A stretch of 64,000 nt of DNA from Spinactinospora alkalitolerans (GCF_013408795.1 NZ_JACCCC010000001.1:2294001-2358000); one strand, 5' to 3'; counted from the first letter of the stretch, positions 47,587 through 57,332 are shown. Numbers and translations: made by a program. Notes: a model not told the origin generated them from the letters alone.

Positions 47587-47976
47587 ATGGGCGAGCAGAA
47601 TCCCGACGAGCAGGCCCGCGAAGGCGAGGGCGCGCGCGATCTGCCGCCGGAGGCGCAGGGCAACGAGAAGTGGCACGACACCACCGACGCGGTGTGGATG
47701 CGTTCGTCGCTGTCCAACGAGGAGTCCGACGCGATCGTGGAGGTCGCCAAGTTCGACGACGGCTTCCGCGCGGTGCGTGACGGCAAGAACCCCGACAAGG
47801 GCATCCTGTTCTTCACCCCCGCCGAGTGGGAGGCGTTCGTCCTGGGCGCCAAGGACGGCGAGTTCGACATCCCCGAGGAGTACCTGACCCCGGAGGAGGC
47901 CGCGATGCAGCGCGGCGAGGTCCCGGTCCGGGCGGTGCCCTCGCCGAACAACCCCGGCTCCGCCGGCGCCGAGTAG
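47587..47976 (+). CDS. DUF397-domain protein between tatC and helY
   Basis: Protein of 129 aa. An acidic N-terminal stretch of about 35 residues precedes a DUF397 core (VWMRSSLSNEESDAIVEVA, FRAVRDGKNP, LFFTPAEWEAFVLGAKDGEFD) and a C-terminal extension of about 35 residues. Stand-alone and longer than the usual 60-80-aa DUF397 partners of XRE regulators; no XRE gene adjoins it. The ATG follows GGGAGGGACC. Conserved placement between tat genes and helY suggests a housekeeping variant of the family. Confidence 0.85.
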   Translation: MGEQNPDEQAREGEGARDLPPEAQGNEKWHDTTDAVWMRSSLSNEESDAIVEVAKFDDGFRAVRDGKNPDKGILFFTPAEWEAFVLGAKDGEFDIPEEYLTPEEAAMQRGEVPVRAVPSPNNPGSAGAE

Positions 47977-48068
47977 TCCGGCCGCGGTCCGCCCGGTCCC
48001 CGCGGTCCGCCCGGCCGCCCGGCCGCCCGAGGCGCGAACACCTGCCGGACCTTCTAGGCTTACTGGAT

Positions 48069-50909
48069 ATGAGTACTCACGCCGCGCGCTACGCCGCGTT
48101 CCGTCGGCGCCAGAAGGAGTCCAGCACCGAGATCGAGGACTTCCAGGCCCTGTACGGATTCGAGTTCGACGACTTCCAGATCAGGGCCTGCAAGGAACTG
48201 GAGTCGGGCAACGGCGTGCTGGTCGCGGCGCCCACCGGATCGGGCAAGACGGTGGTCGGGGAGTACGCGGTCCACCTGGCGCTGCGCGACGGGCGCAAGT
48301 GCTTCTACACCACGCCCATCAAGGCGCTGTCCAACCAGAAGTACAACGACCTCGTGCGCCGCTACGGCGCGGAGAAGGTGGGCCTGCTCACCGGTGACAA
48401 CAGCGTCAACGGCGAGGCCCCGATCGTGGTCATGACCACCGAGGTGCTGCGCAACATGCTCTACGCAGGCTCCCACACCCTGGGCGGGCTGGCCTACGTC
48501 GTCATGGACGAGGTGCACTACCTCGCCGACCGCTTCCGGGGCGCGGTGTGGGAGGAGGTCATCATCCACCTGCCCGAGTCGGTGCGGATGGTGGCGCTCT
48601 CGGCCACGGTGAGCAACGCCGAGGAGTTCGGGCAGTGGCTGCTGCAGGTGCGCGGCGACACCGCGGTCATCGTCGACGAGACCCGGCCGGTGCCGCTGTG
48701 GCAGCACGTCATGGCCGGAATCCGCATCCACGACCTGTTCGTCGAGACCGAGGCGGCCGAGGACGGCGGCGAGTCCGGCAGGCCCGGCAAGCGCAAGCGC
48801 CGGCGCGACCGCCGCGAGGCCGGCGGCAAGACCGCCGAGATCATGGTCAACGGCGAGCGCCTCCAGGTCAACCCGCGGCTGATCCGGCTGGCCCAGGAGG
48901 ACGACCGGGTCACCCAGCTCGCGCACCGGCGCCGCCACCCGCAGACCCGGGCCCGCGGCGGCACGCCCCGGCCGCGCTCCAAGTTCGCCCCGCCCAGCCG
49001 GGTGCAGATCGTCGACGAACTCGACCGCGAGGGCCTGCTGCCCGCCATCACCTTCATCTTCAGCCGCGCCGGCTGCGACGACGCGGTGCGCCAGTGCATC
49101 CACTCCGGCCTCACCCTGACCACCGAGGAGGAGACCGCCGAGATCCGCGAGTACGCCGAGCGCCAGTGCGCCGACATCCCACCGGCCGACCTGGCGGTGC
49201 TGGGCTACTCCGAGTGGATCCTGGCGCTGGAGCGCGGGATCGCCGCACACCACGCGGGCATGCTGCCCACCTTCAAGGAGATCGTCGAGAAGCTGTTCTC
49301 GCGCGGCCTGATCCGCGCGGTCTTCGCGACCGAGACGCTGGCGCTGGGCATCAACATGCCGGCGCGCACCGTGGTGATCGAGAAGCTCGACAAGTGGAAC
49401 GGCGAGACCCACGCCCCCCTCACCCCCGGCGAGTACACCCAGCTCACCGGCAGGGCCGGGCGGCGCGGCATCGACGTCGAGGGCCACGCCGTGGTGATCT
49501 GGCAGCCCGGCACCGACCCCGAGGCCGTGGCCGGTCTGGCCAGCACCCGCACCTACCCGCTCAACTCCAGCTTCCAGCCCTCCTACAACATGGCGGTCAA
49601 CCTGGTCGGCCAGGTCGGGCGCGAGCGCAGCCGCAACATGCTGGAGTCCTCCTTCGCCCAGTTCCAGGCCGACCGGGCCGTGGTGGGCCTGGCGCGCCAG
49701 TTGCACAAGCACGAGGAGGCGCTGGAGGGCTACGCCCAGGCGGCCCAGTGCCACCTCGGCGACTTCATGGAGTACGCGGCGCTGCGCCGCGAGCTCAGCG
49801 GCAGGGAGTCCCAGGCGTCCAGGAACAAGGGCGCGGTGCGCCGCCGCGAGGCCGTGCGCAGCCTGGAGTCGCTGCGGGTCGGCGACGTCATCCGGGTCCC
49901 GGCCGGGCGGCACTCGGGCTTCGCGGTCGTGCTGGATCCGGGCGTGCGCGCCGGCGAGGACCCGGTGCCGCTGGTGCTGACGATCAACCGGCAGGCCAAG
50001 CGGGTGAACTCGGCCGACTTCCCGGTACCGGTGCAGCCGGTCGGGCGGCTGCGCGTCCCCAAGAACTTCTCGGCCCGCTCGGCCCAGTCCCGGCGCGACC
50101 TGGCCTCGACCCTGCGCAACAAGCTGGACGACATGGACACCGCGCCGCCGCCGCGGCCCCGCCGCGGAGGAGGGGAGGAGGATCCCGAGATCGCCCGGCT
50201 CCGCGGCGAGCTGCGCGCCCACCCCTGCCACGGCTGCGCCGAGCGCGAGGACCACGCCCGCTGGGCCGAGCGCCACTTCCGGCTGCGCAAGGAGACCGAG
50301 GGGCTGCGCCGCCGGGTGGAGGGCCGCTCCCACGTGATCGCCCGCACCTTCGACCGGGTGTGCGGGGTGCTGCAGCAGCTTGACTACCTCGACGGCGACA
50401 GCGTCACCGAAGAGGGGCGGCTGCTCGCCAAGATCTACTCCGAGCTGGACCTGCTGGTCGCCGAGTGCCTGCGCCGCGGGCTGTGGGAGGACCTGGACCC
50501 GGTGAACCTGGCGGCGTGCGTGTCGTCGCTGGTCTATGAGTCGCGCCGGTCCGACGAGAGCTACCCGCGCATCCCCCCGGGCCCGTCGGAGGAGACGCTG
50601 GCCGAGATGGTGCGGCTGTGGGGCGAGCTGCACGAGACCGAGCGCGACCACCGGGTGTCCTTCCTGCGCGAACCCGACCTCGGCTTCGTCTGGACCACCT
50701 ACCGCTGGGCCAAGGGCGACCGGCTGGACCGGATCCTGTGGGAGGCCGACATGCCGGCCGGCGACTTCGTGCGCGCCACCAAGCAGCTCATCGACATGCT
50801 CGGCCAGATCGCCGACGCCGCCCCCGAGGGCAGCAGGGTGCGCCCCAACGCCCGTACCGCGATGGACGCGGTCCGCAGGGGAGTGGTGGCCTACTCCTCG
50901 CTGAGCTAG
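48069..50909 (+). CDS. helY: Ski2/Mtr4-like DEAD/DEAH-box helicase HelY
   Basis: Superfamily-2 RNA helicase of 946 aa. Motif I is AAPTGSGKTVVGEYAV (near residue 53), motif II VMDEVHYLADR, motif III LSATVSNAEE and motif VI QLTGRAGRRGID; LGINMPARTVVIEKL is motif V. An insert (about 235-300) is Arg/Lys-rich. The C-terminal DSHCT domain (about 770-946) contains CHGCAEREDHARW and ends near GVVAYSSLS. Predicted role is RNA turnover. TAGGCT lies 8 nt before the ATG and there is no ribosome site. Conserved neighbour of tatA/tatC in actinobacteria. Confidence 0.94.
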   Translation: MSTHAARYAAFRRRQKESSTEIEDFQALYGFEFDDFQIRACKELESGNGVLVAAPTGSGKTVVGEYAVHLALRDGRKCFYTTPIKALSNQKYNDLVRRYGAEKVGLLTGDNSVNGEAPIVVMTTEVLRNMLYAGSHTLGGLAYVVMDEVHYLADRFRGAVWEEVIIHLPESVRMVALSATVSNAEEFGQWLLQVRGDTAVIVDETRPVPLWQHVMAGIRIHDLFVETEAAEDGGESGRPGKRKRRRDRREAGGKTAEIMVNGERLQVNPRLIRLAQEDDRVTQLAHRRRHPQTRARGGTPRPRSKFAPPSRVQIVDELDREGLLPAITFIFSRAGCDDAVRQCIHSGLTLTTEEETAEIREYAERQCADIPPADLAVLGYSEWILALERGIAAHHAGMLPTFKEIVEKLFSRGLIRAVFATETLALGINMPARTVVIEKLDKWNGETHAPLTPGEYTQLTGRAGRRGIDVEGHAVVIWQPGTDPEAVAGLASTRTYPLNSSFQPSYNMAVNLVGQVGRERSRNMLESSFAQFQADRAVVGLARQLHKHEEALEGYAQAAQCHLGDFMEYAALRRELSGRESQASRNKGAVRRREAVRSLESLRVGDVIRVPAGRHSGFAVVLDPGVRAGEDPVPLVLTINRQAKRVNSADFPVPVQPVGRLRVPKNFSARSAQSRRDLASTLRNKLDDMDTAPPPRPRRGGGEEDPEIARLRGELRAHPCHGCAEREDHARWAERHFRLRKETEGLRRRVEGRSHVIARTFDRVCGVLQQLDYLDGDSVTEEGRLLAKIYSELDLLVAECLRRGLWEDLDPVNLAACVSSLVYESRRSDESYPRIPPGPSEETLAEMVRLWGELHETERDHRVSFLREPDLGFVWTTYRWAKGDRLDRILWEADMPAGDFVRATKQLIDMLGQIADAAPEGSRVRPNARTAMDAVRRGVVAYSSLS

Positions 50910-50948
50910 TGTGCCGAGTCTGGAGTCCGACGTGTATTCCGGTGGGGG

Positions 50949-51015
50949 AGAGCGCTCAGGTCATCGGGTGGGGGCGGGGGATTCGCCGCTGCGGCCCTGA
51001 CGACCTGAGCGCTCT
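50949..51015. terminator. Inverted repeat between helY and the GH13 gene
   Basis: AGAGCGCTCAGGTC / GACCTGAGCGCTCT, a perfect 14-bp stem with a 39-nt GC-rich loop, followed by TTCCTC. Lies between convergent genes, so it could stop transcription from both sides. Confidence 0.55.
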
Positions 51016-51105
51016 TCCTCAAGAAATCTACGTCGTAAAGGTGGCAGCTCGAAACAGGTCCGGCCTCGGGTGTCCCGGGGCCGGACCCGTCCTGTCCGAG
51101 TGTCG

Positions 51106-52749
51106 CTACCTGCGCAGCCAGGCCGCGGCGTTGGCGGGGAGGGTGCGGTCGCCGCCCAGGGCGACGCTGGAGACCACCACGTCGCCCTCGGGCAGCGTGA
51201 CGGGGGTCGAGCCGGTGTTGACCAGCACCAGCCAGTGCTCGCCGCGCCAGAACGCCAGCACGTCGCCCTGGTTCAGGTCGTCGTCCCAGGCGAGGGACTC
51301 ACCGGGGGAGAACTCCCCGGTGAGCTCCCTGCGCGCCCGCAGCACCGCGCGGTACAGCTCCAGCGTCGAGTCGGGGTCGCCGGTCTGGGCCCGCACCGAC
51401 AGCCCGCCCCAGTCGTCGGGCTGCGGCAGCCAGCCGGGGGCGTCGCCGAAGCCGAACGACGGGCCGTCGACCTCCCACGGGATCGGCACCCGGCAGCCGT
51501 CGCGGCCCTTGGCGGTGTGGCCGGTGCGCTCCCACTTCGGGTCCTGCAGCACCTCGGCCGGCAGGTCGGCCACCTCCGGCAGGCCCAGCTCCTCGCCCTG
51601 GTAGATGTAGGTGGACCCGGGAAGGCCCATCTCCAGCAGCGCCGCGGCCCGCGCCCGGCGCCGGCCCAGCTCCACGTCGACCGCTGGCTCGGTGCCGTCG
51701 CTCATCAGCCAGGAGTTGAGGTCGGCGCCGTTGGGCAGGCCCAGCACGGAGGCCGGGCGCACCACGTCGTGGTTGGACAGCACCCAGGTCGCCACCGTCC
51801 GCACCGAGGCGGCGTCGGCGATGCTGGTGTCGATGACCTTGCGGTAGGCGTCGGCGTCCCACGCGCAGCGCAGGAACTCGAAATTGAACGCCTGGTGCAG
51901 CTCGTCCTCGCGCAGGTAGTGCACCAGCCGGTCGCTGGGCAGCCACGCCTCGGCCACGGCGACGCGCGGCGGATCGAACTCCTCGAACACCCGGCGCCAC
52001 TCGCGGTAGATGTCGTGGGTCTCGGGGCGGTCCCAGTGCGGGTGGTCGGGGTTGACCGCGATGTCGTCCAGGCCGCTGCCCTCGGGCACCACCACGACGT
52101 CGCGCAGCGGCTCGGTGAGGTCCTTCATCAGCGCGTAGGCCACGTCGATGCGGAAGCCGTCGACGCCGCGCCGGCTCCAGAACCGCAGGATGTCCAGGAA
52201 CTCCTCGCGGACCTCCGGGTCGGCCCAGTTCAGGTCGGGCTGTTCGCGGGCGAACAGGTGCAGGTACCACTGGCCGTCGGGCAGCCGGGTCCAGGCCGGT
52301 CCGCCGAACCTCGACTCCCAGTTGCTGGGCGGCAGCGATCCGTCCTCGCCCCTGCCGTCGCGGAAGACGTAGCGCTCGCGCTCCCTGGAGCCCGGTGCGG
52401 CCCGCACCGCCTCCTGGAACCAGGGGTGCTGATCGGAGGTGTGGTTGGGGACGATGTCGACGATGATGCGGATGTCGCGCTCGTGCGCGGCGGCGACGAG
52501 CGCGTCGAAGTCGGCCAGGGTGCCCAGCAGCGGGTCGACGTCGCGGAAGTCGGCGACGTCGTATCCGCCGTCGGCCCAGGGCGAGGGGTAGAAGGGCGAC
52601 AGCCACACGGCGTCGACCCCCAGGGCCGCCAGGTGGTCGATGCGCCGGGTGATCCCGGCGATGTTGCCGACCCCGTCGCCGTCGGTGTCGGCGAAGCTGC
52701 GCGGATAGATCTGGTAGATGACGGCGTCGCGCCACCAGTTCTCACTCAT
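51106..52749 (-). CDS. GH13 alpha-glucosidase (oligo-1,6-glucosidase/trehalulase family)
   Basis: Intracellular alpha-glycosidase of 547 aa. It has the N-terminal WWRDAVIYQIYPRSFADTDGDG, region I DIVPNHTS, the nucleophile Asp near 202 in GFRIDVAYAL, the acid/base Glu near 266 in VAVAEAWL and the third Asp near 327 in VLSNHDVVR. No signal peptide, so it acts on imported alpha-glucosides. The ATG follows AAGGGAAG. It is divergent from a sugar ABC operon that most likely supplies its substrate. Confidence 0.92.
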   Translation of the reverse strand: MSENWWRDAVIYQIYPRSFADTDGDGVGNIAGITRRIDHLAALGVDAVWLSPFYPSPWADGGYDVADFRDVDPLLGTLADFDALVAAAHERDIRIIVDIVPNHTSDQHPWFQEAVRAAPGSRERERYVFRDGRGEDGSLPPSNWESRFGGPAWTRLPDGQWYLHLFAREQPDLNWADPEVREEFLDILRFWSRRGVDGFRIDVAYALMKDLTEPLRDVVVVPEGSGLDDIAVNPDHPHWDRPETHDIYREWRRVFEEFDPPRVAVAEAWLPSDRLVHYLREDELHQAFNFEFLRCAWDADAYRKVIDTSIADAASVRTVATWVLSNHDVVRPASVLGLPNGADLNSWLMSDGTEPAVDVELGRRRARAAALLEMGLPGSTYIYQGEELGLPEVADLPAEVLQDPKWERTGHTAKGRDGCRVPIPWEVDGPSFGFGDAPGWLPQPDDWGGLSVRAQTGDPDSTLELYRAVLRARRELTGEFSPGESLAWDDDLNQGDVLAFWRGEHWLVLVNTGSTPVTLPEGDVVVSSVALGGDRTLPANAAAWLRR

Positions 52750-52933
52750 GGCTTCCCTTCGCGGTCGGGGAGGGGCGGCGAGCGGGCGTTCGGGGGTGTC
52801 CGGCGGCCGCCACGGTTACGGATGAAATCACGTCTTCGGCGCAACTGGCAACGATCTCAATTGACCCGGTGGAAATACGGGCCGGTTTACTCAGGCATTT
52901 GTTCACCTCGTGTTGACTCGGCCACACTTCTGA

Positions 52934-52951
52934 TGGCAGCGTTTGCAGCCA
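52934..52951. promoter_or_regulatory. Candidate LacI-type operator of the alpha-glucoside region
   Basis: TGGCAGCGTTTGCAGCCA follows the symmetric pattern TGGCNGCNNNNGCNGCCA. It lies 33 bp upstream of the substrate-binding-protein ATG within the 234-bp divergent region; CCGGTTTACTCAGG and TTGACT nearby are weak promoter elements. Confidence 0.4.
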
Positions 52952-52983
52952 CTTTTGACGGTCCGTCGCCAAGGAGCAACGAC

Positions 52984-54324
52984 ATGCGGCTGTCGCGTAG
53001 ATCCCTGCTCGCCGGTGGTGCGGCCCTGGCGGCGGCCTCGCTGGCCGGCTGTGCCCGCGAGGCCGGCGTCGCCGACCCGATGGCCGGGCGCAGCACCGAG
53101 CTGCCCGAGGAACCGGTCACCATCGACTGGCTGTCGCAGGAGCTGTCCGACAACGAGGGCAACGACCTGCGGCGCACCCTCATCGAGGCTTTCCACAAAC
53201 GCCACCCCACCATCACGGTGCGCCTGGTCCAGGTGCCGCCGACCACCGACGTGCGCCGCACCACGCTGACGACGCAGATCGCGAGCGGAGCGGTCACCCC
53301 CGACGTCTACCTCGGCGACTGCGCCTGGCCGGCCCAGTTCGCCCACCACTCGCTGGCCATGCCGCTGGGCATGCTCTCCGACGGCGCCGATTTCTGGTCC
53401 GGCTACCCCGACCCCATCGTCACCGCGGTCAGCTACGAGGACCGGGCCTGGGCCTTCCCGATGTATCTGGACATCGCGTTCCTCTACTACCGCGCGGACC
53501 TGCTGCACAAGCACGGGCTGGAGCCTCCGGCGACCTGGGAGGAGCTGCACCGCACCGCGGGCAGGCTCACCGAGGCCGGCGACGTCCGCTACGGCTTCGT
53601 CTGGCAGGGCGCATCCTCGGAGACGCTGACCTGCAACTTCGCCGAGATGCTGGCCGACGCCGGCGGCGCGCTGATGGACGAGCGGGCCGAGGAGGTCCTG
53701 GTCGACTCCGACGCCGGCCGGCGTGCGCTGGAGTTCATGTCCGGGCTGGTCGCCGACGGGGTGTCTCCGGCGGCGGTGGGCACCTTCGCCGAGGAGCAGG
53801 CGATGACGGCGTTCTCCGGCGGCCAGTCGGCGTTCCTGCGCAACTGGTCCTACGCCTGGGGTGCGGCCAACGCGCCCGGGGGTTCGGCGGTGGCCGGCAA
53901 GGTCGGCGCGACGCTGCGCCCGACCTTCGAGGGCTCGGGGCGACCGCGGCTGTCCACGCTCGGCGGCTGGCACAACTTCGTGAACCCGCACACCCGGCAC
54001 CTCGGCGCGGCCCTGGCCTTCGCCCGCTGGGTCGCGCAGGAGGAGGCGCAGACCATCATGGCCACGACATCGCCCTACACGCCCACGCTGTCCAGCGTCC
54101 TGGCCGACCCCGAGGTGGTCGGCCAGGACAATCCGACGTTCGGGCTGTCGGCCGACGCCGAGTTCGTGGTGCGGCCGACCCAGTCGCCGCACTACCCCCA
54201 GATCAGCAAGGCGATCTACACCACGGCCAACCCGCTCATCGTCGACGGCGGCGGGGACGCCGGCGCGGTGCTTTCGGAGATGGCCGAGGGCATGCGGCGG
54301 GCCCGCGACGGGGAGGCGCTGTGA
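52984..54324 (+). CDS. Sugar ABC transporter substrate-binding lipoprotein with Tat signal
   Basis: Extracellular receptor of 446 aa (SBP_bac_1 fold). The N-terminus MRLSRRSLLAGGAALAAASL followed by AGC combines a twin-arginine motif with a lipobox, so it should be exported by TatA/TatC and lipid-anchored at Cys23. ITVRLVQVPP, DVYLGDCAWPAQFA and AFPMYLDIAFLYYRADLL are typical of alpha-glucoside binders. The ATG follows AAGGAG by 8 nt. First gene of an SBP-permease-permease set; the GTGA overlap leads into the permease. Confidence 0.9.
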   Translation: MRLSRRSLLAGGAALAAASLAGCAREAGVADPMAGRSTELPEEPVTIDWLSQELSDNEGNDLRRTLIEAFHKRHPTITVRLVQVPPTTDVRRTTLTTQIASGAVTPDVYLGDCAWPAQFAHHSLAMPLGMLSDGADFWSGYPDPIVTAVSYEDRAWAFPMYLDIAFLYYRADLLHKHGLEPPATWEELHRTAGRLTEAGDVRYGFVWQGASSETLTCNFAEMLADAGGALMDERAEEVLVDSDAGRRALEFMSGLVADGVSPAAVGTFAEEQAMTAFSGGQSAFLRNWSYAWGAANAPGGSAVAGKVGATLRPTFEGSGRPRLSTLGGWHNFVNPHTRHLGAALAFARWVAQEEAQTIMATTSPYTPTLSSVLADPEVVGQDNPTFGLSADAEFVVRPTQSPHYPQISKAIYTTANPLIVDGGGDAGAVLSEMAEGMRRARDGEAL

Positions 54325-55310
54325 CGACCGGACTGAGCAGGCCGACGGCTCCGGCGCGGCCCCGCCCCGACCCCGGCGGCGGCGCGCCCCGCCGCGGTTC
54401 CGGAACGGTGCGCCGCGACGCCGTGGAGCGGCGGATGGCCAGGACGGGCTGGCTCTACACCGCCCCCTCGCTGCTGGTCATCGGCGGCGTCACGATCTTC
54501 CCGATCGTGTTCTCCCTGGTGCTGAGCTTCTCCCAGGTCCGCATCACCTACGACGGCTTCGCCATCGACGCGCTGACCTTCGGCAACTATGTGGCGCTGC
54601 TGTCCTCCTCCGACTGGTACTACGCGCTGGGCTTCACGGTCTTCTACACGGTCGTGACCGTGGCGGTGGAGGTGGTGCTGGGCACGATGGCCGCGCTGGT
54701 GATGGAGCGGCTGGGGGCCGGCCGGGGCTGGATCATGGCGCTGCTGCTCATCCCGTGGTCCATGATCACGGTGGTCTCGGCGCAGTTGTGGGCCTACATG
54801 TACAACTCCTCCTACGGGGTGATCACCTGGGCGGTGGAGGCGGTCACCGGTTCCACGCCGCTGATCCTGGGCCAGCCGGCCCCGGCGATCGGGGCGATGA
54901 TGGTGGCCGACATCTGGAAGACCACCCCGTTCGTGGCGATCATCGTGCTCGCCGGTCTGGTCATGCTGCCGCGCGACGTCTATGAGGCCGCCGAGGTCGA
55001 CGGCGCCAACGCCTGGACCACGTTCTGGCGGGTGACACTGCCGCAGTTGCGTTCCACGATCGCGGTGGCGGTGCTGTTCCGGATCCTGCAGGCGTTCGGC
55101 GTGTTCGACCTGCCGTTCGTGCTGACCGGCGGCGGCCCGGGGATCGCCACCCAGTCGCTGGCGGTCATGGGCTACAAGGTGCTGTTCCAGGACCTCAACA
55201 TCGGTCCGGGCGCGGCCGTGGCCACCACCACCGGGCTGCTGGTGGCGGGGGCGTGCCTGCTGTTCCTCAAGGCGTTCAAGGCCCAGGTGGGCAAGGAGGA
55301 GGTGGCATGA
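54321..55310 (+). CDS. Sugar ABC transporter permease (MalF-like)
   Basis: Membrane subunit of 329 aa. A basic Pro-rich cytoplasmic N-terminus (about 1-45) precedes six hydrophobic segments. The EAA loop is DVYEAAEVDGANAWTTFWRVTLPQL. Starts in a GTGA overlap with the receptor gene and overlaps the next start (ATGA). No ATPase gene accompanies the set; a shared MsiK-type ATPase encoded elsewhere is the known solution in Streptomyces relatives. Confidence 0.92.
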   Translation: MTTGLSRPTAPARPRPDPGGGAPRRGSGTVRRDAVERRMARTGWLYTAPSLLVIGGVTIFPIVFSLVLSFSQVRITYDGFAIDALTFGNYVALLSSSDWYYALGFTVFYTVVTVAVEVVLGTMAALVMERLGAGRGWIMALLLIPWSMITVVSAQLWAYMYNSSYGVITWAVEAVTGSTPLILGQPAPAIGAMMVADIWKTTPFVAIIVLAGLVMLPRDVYEAAEVDGANAWTTFWRVTLPQLRSTIAVAVLFRILQAFGVFDLPFVLTGGGPGIATQSLAVMGYKVLFQDLNIGPGAAVATTTGLLVAGACLLFLKAFKAQVGKEEVA

Positions 55311-56152
55311 CCGCGCGCGGGCGGCGCGGCGTTCGCCGCGTGTTCAACCTGGTCAACCTCGGTGCGCTGGTGCTGGTGGTGTTCACCTCGCTGCCGCTGT
55401 ACTGGCTGGTGGTCAACTCGGTCAAGCCCGCCTCGGAGGTGGGGCGGGTGCCGCCGACGGCGTGGCCGGACGAGGTCACCGTCGCCAACTACGTCGACGC
55501 CTTCGTCAGCGTCGGGTTCGGCCGCTATATCGTCAACAGCCTGGTGGTGTGCCTGTGCGCCACGGTGGTGGTGGTCGGCCTGGCCACCTTCGCCGGCTAC
55601 GCGCTGGCCCGCACCCCCATGCGCGGGCGCGGTCCGGTGATGATCGCGCTGCTGATGATCTCGGTGTACCCGTCGATCGCGGTGCTGATCCCGCTCTATC
55701 TGATGGAGCGCCAGTTGGGGCTGCTCAACTCGCACATCGGGCTGATGGTCCCCTACATCGCGTTCAACCTGCCGTTCGCGATCTGGATCATGCGCAACTA
55801 CATGCTGGGGGTGCCCCGCGGGCTGGAGGACGCCGCCAGGGTGGACGGGGCCTCGCCGACGCGCACCGTGCTCTCGGTGATCCTGCCGCAGGTCAAGCCG
55901 GGCCTGTTCACGGCGGGGGTGTTCACCTTCACCGCGACCTGGACCGAGTTCCTGATGGCGCTGACCTTCAACTCCCAGGACGCCTTCCGCACGATCCCGG
56001 TCGGCATCGCCCTGTACGGCACGACGTTCGAGGTCCCCTACGGCACGATCTTCGCCGCCGCGGTGTCGGTCACCGCGCCGATCGCGATCCTGGTGCTGGT
56101 GTTCCGCCGCTTCGTGGTCTCCGGCCTGACCGCCGGAGCGGTCAAGGGCTGA
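55307..56152 (+). CDS. Sugar ABC transporter permease (MalG-like)
   Basis: Membrane subunit of 281 aa. It has the N-terminal helix LGALVLVVFTSLPLYWLVVNS, the EAA loop GLEDAARVDGASPTRTVLSVILPQ and ends in VFRRFVVSGLTAGAVKG, the usual MalG tail. The ATG at 55307 follows AAGGAGGAGG and overlaps the preceding stop. Followed by a terminator hairpin. Confidence 0.92.
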   Translation: MTARGRRGVRRVFNLVNLGALVLVVFTSLPLYWLVVNSVKPASEVGRVPPTAWPDEVTVANYVDAFVSVGFGRYIVNSLVVCLCATVVVVGLATFAGYALARTPMRGRGPVMIALLMISVYPSIAVLIPLYLMERQLGLLNSHIGLMVPYIAFNLPFAIWIMRNYMLGVPRGLEDAARVDGASPTRTVLSVILPQVKPGLFTAGVFTFTATWTEFLMALTFNSQDAFRTIPVGIALYGTTFEVPYGTIFAAAVSVTAPIAILVLVFRRFVVSGLTAGAVKG

Positions 56153-56164
56153 CCCCTCCCGCGC

Positions 56165-56197
56165 CGGCCCCGGTCCCGGTCTTTCGGGCCGGGGCCG
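56165..56197. terminator. Terminator between the permease and lacI-type gene
   Basis: CGGCCCCGG / CCGGGGCCG stem with an inner CCC/GGG extension and a run of three T after it on the plus strand. Lies in a 63-bp convergent gap. Confidence 0.6.
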
Positions 56198-56215
56198 TTT
56201 CCGTCGTTCTCGAAA

Positions 56216-57265
56216 CTATCGGCGTGCGGGCGGGGCAGTGCTCTGCCGCACGACCAGGCTGGTGGCGAGGTCGAGGCGCAGGTTGGCGGGGCGTTCGCCC
56301 CGGCTGAGGCTCAGGGCGAGCCGGGTCGCCTCCTCGGCCATCTCGGTCAGCGGCTGGCGCACCGTGGTCAGCGGCGGGCCGACCCAGCGGGCCAGGGGCA
56401 GGTCGTCGTAGCCGACGACGCTGATGTCCTCGGGCACGCGCACGCCCAGTTCGCGGGCCGCCTCGTAGAGGCCGAGCGCCTGCAGGTCGCTGCCGGCGAA
56501 GACCGCCGTGGGCGGGTCGTCCATGAGCAGAAGGTCGCGGCCGTTGTCGCGGCCGCCCTCGACGTGGAAGTCGCCGGTGCGGATGAGGCGCGGGTCGACG
56601 GGCATCCCCGCGGTGTCGAGCGCGGCGCGGTAGCCGTCGATCCTGGCCCGGCTGCACAGGACGTCGCGGGGCCCGCCGATCACCGCGATCCGCTCGTGGC
56701 CGAGCTCGATGAGGTGGCGGGTCGCGGCCAGGCCGCCGTTCCAGTTGGCCGATCCGATCGAGGGCACGTCGTCGCCGGGGTCGCCGGTGGGGTCGACGAC
56801 GACGAAGGGGATGCCGCGCGCCGACAGCCGCGCCTGCTGCGCGGGCTCGAGGTCGGAGAGGACCAGGATCACGGCGGCCGACTGGCGGGCGAGCACCGAC
56901 TCCACCCATGAGTCCTGCGGTGTCTGCGCGCCGCCGGACTCCGAGAGCACGACGCTGAGCCCTTCGGCGCGCGCGACGCGCTCCACCCCGCGGATGACCT
57001 CGATGGCCCAGGCGCTGTCGAGCTCGTGGAAGACGAGGTCCAGCGTTGTCGAGCGGCCGCCGCCCGGGCCGCGGCGGCGCCGGTAGCCGTGCCGGTGGAT
57101 GAGTTCCTCGACCCGGGACCGGGTGTCGGGTGCGACATCGGCGCGGCCGTTGAGGACCTTGGAGACCGTCGGGACGGATACGCCCGCGGCTTCCGCAATT
57201 TTCGAGATCGTTATGGTCTCCGTGTCGGCCGCGTTTCGGTGGTTCGGCCCCGCTTCTGCAGTCAC
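56216..57265 (-). CDS. LacI-family transcriptional regulator (BxlR-like position)
   Basis: Sugar-responsive repressor of about 349 aa. The N-terminal helix-turn-helix is ITISKIAEAAGVSVPTVSKVL followed by the hinge NGRADVAPDTR. The periplasmic-binding-like core ends LTTVRQPLTEMAEEATRL, as in the family. The GTG at 57265 was chosen because minus-strand TACAAT lies 8 nt upstream; an ATG at 57286 would fall upstream of that box. Divergent from the SBP-permease-permease-GH3 operon, the same arrangement as bxlR and bxlEFGA of Streptomyces, so it likely senses xylobiose or a related beta-disaccharide. Confidence 0.88.
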   Translation of the reverse strand: MTAEAGPNHRNAADTETITISKIAEAAGVSVPTVSKVLNGRADVAPDTRSRVEELIHRHGYRRRRGPGGGRSTTLDLVFHELDSAWAIEVIRGVERVARAEGLSVVLSESGGAQTPQDSWVESVLARQSAAVILVLSDLEPAQQARLSARGIPFVVVDPTGDPGDDVPSIGSANWNGGLAATRHLIELGHERIAVIGGPRDVLCSRARIDGYRAALDTAGMPVDPRLIRTGDFHVEGGRDNGRDLLLMDDPPTAVFAGSDLQALGLYEAARELGVRVPEDISVVGYDDLPLARWVGPPLTTVRQPLTEMAEEATRLALSLSRGERPANLRLDLATSLVVRQSTAPPARR

Positions 57266-57332
57266 GATGCCCAATTGTACTGGCATCTTCGGAAAACGCG
57301 ACGTCGGGAGTGGCGAGTGTCTCATTAAGGTC

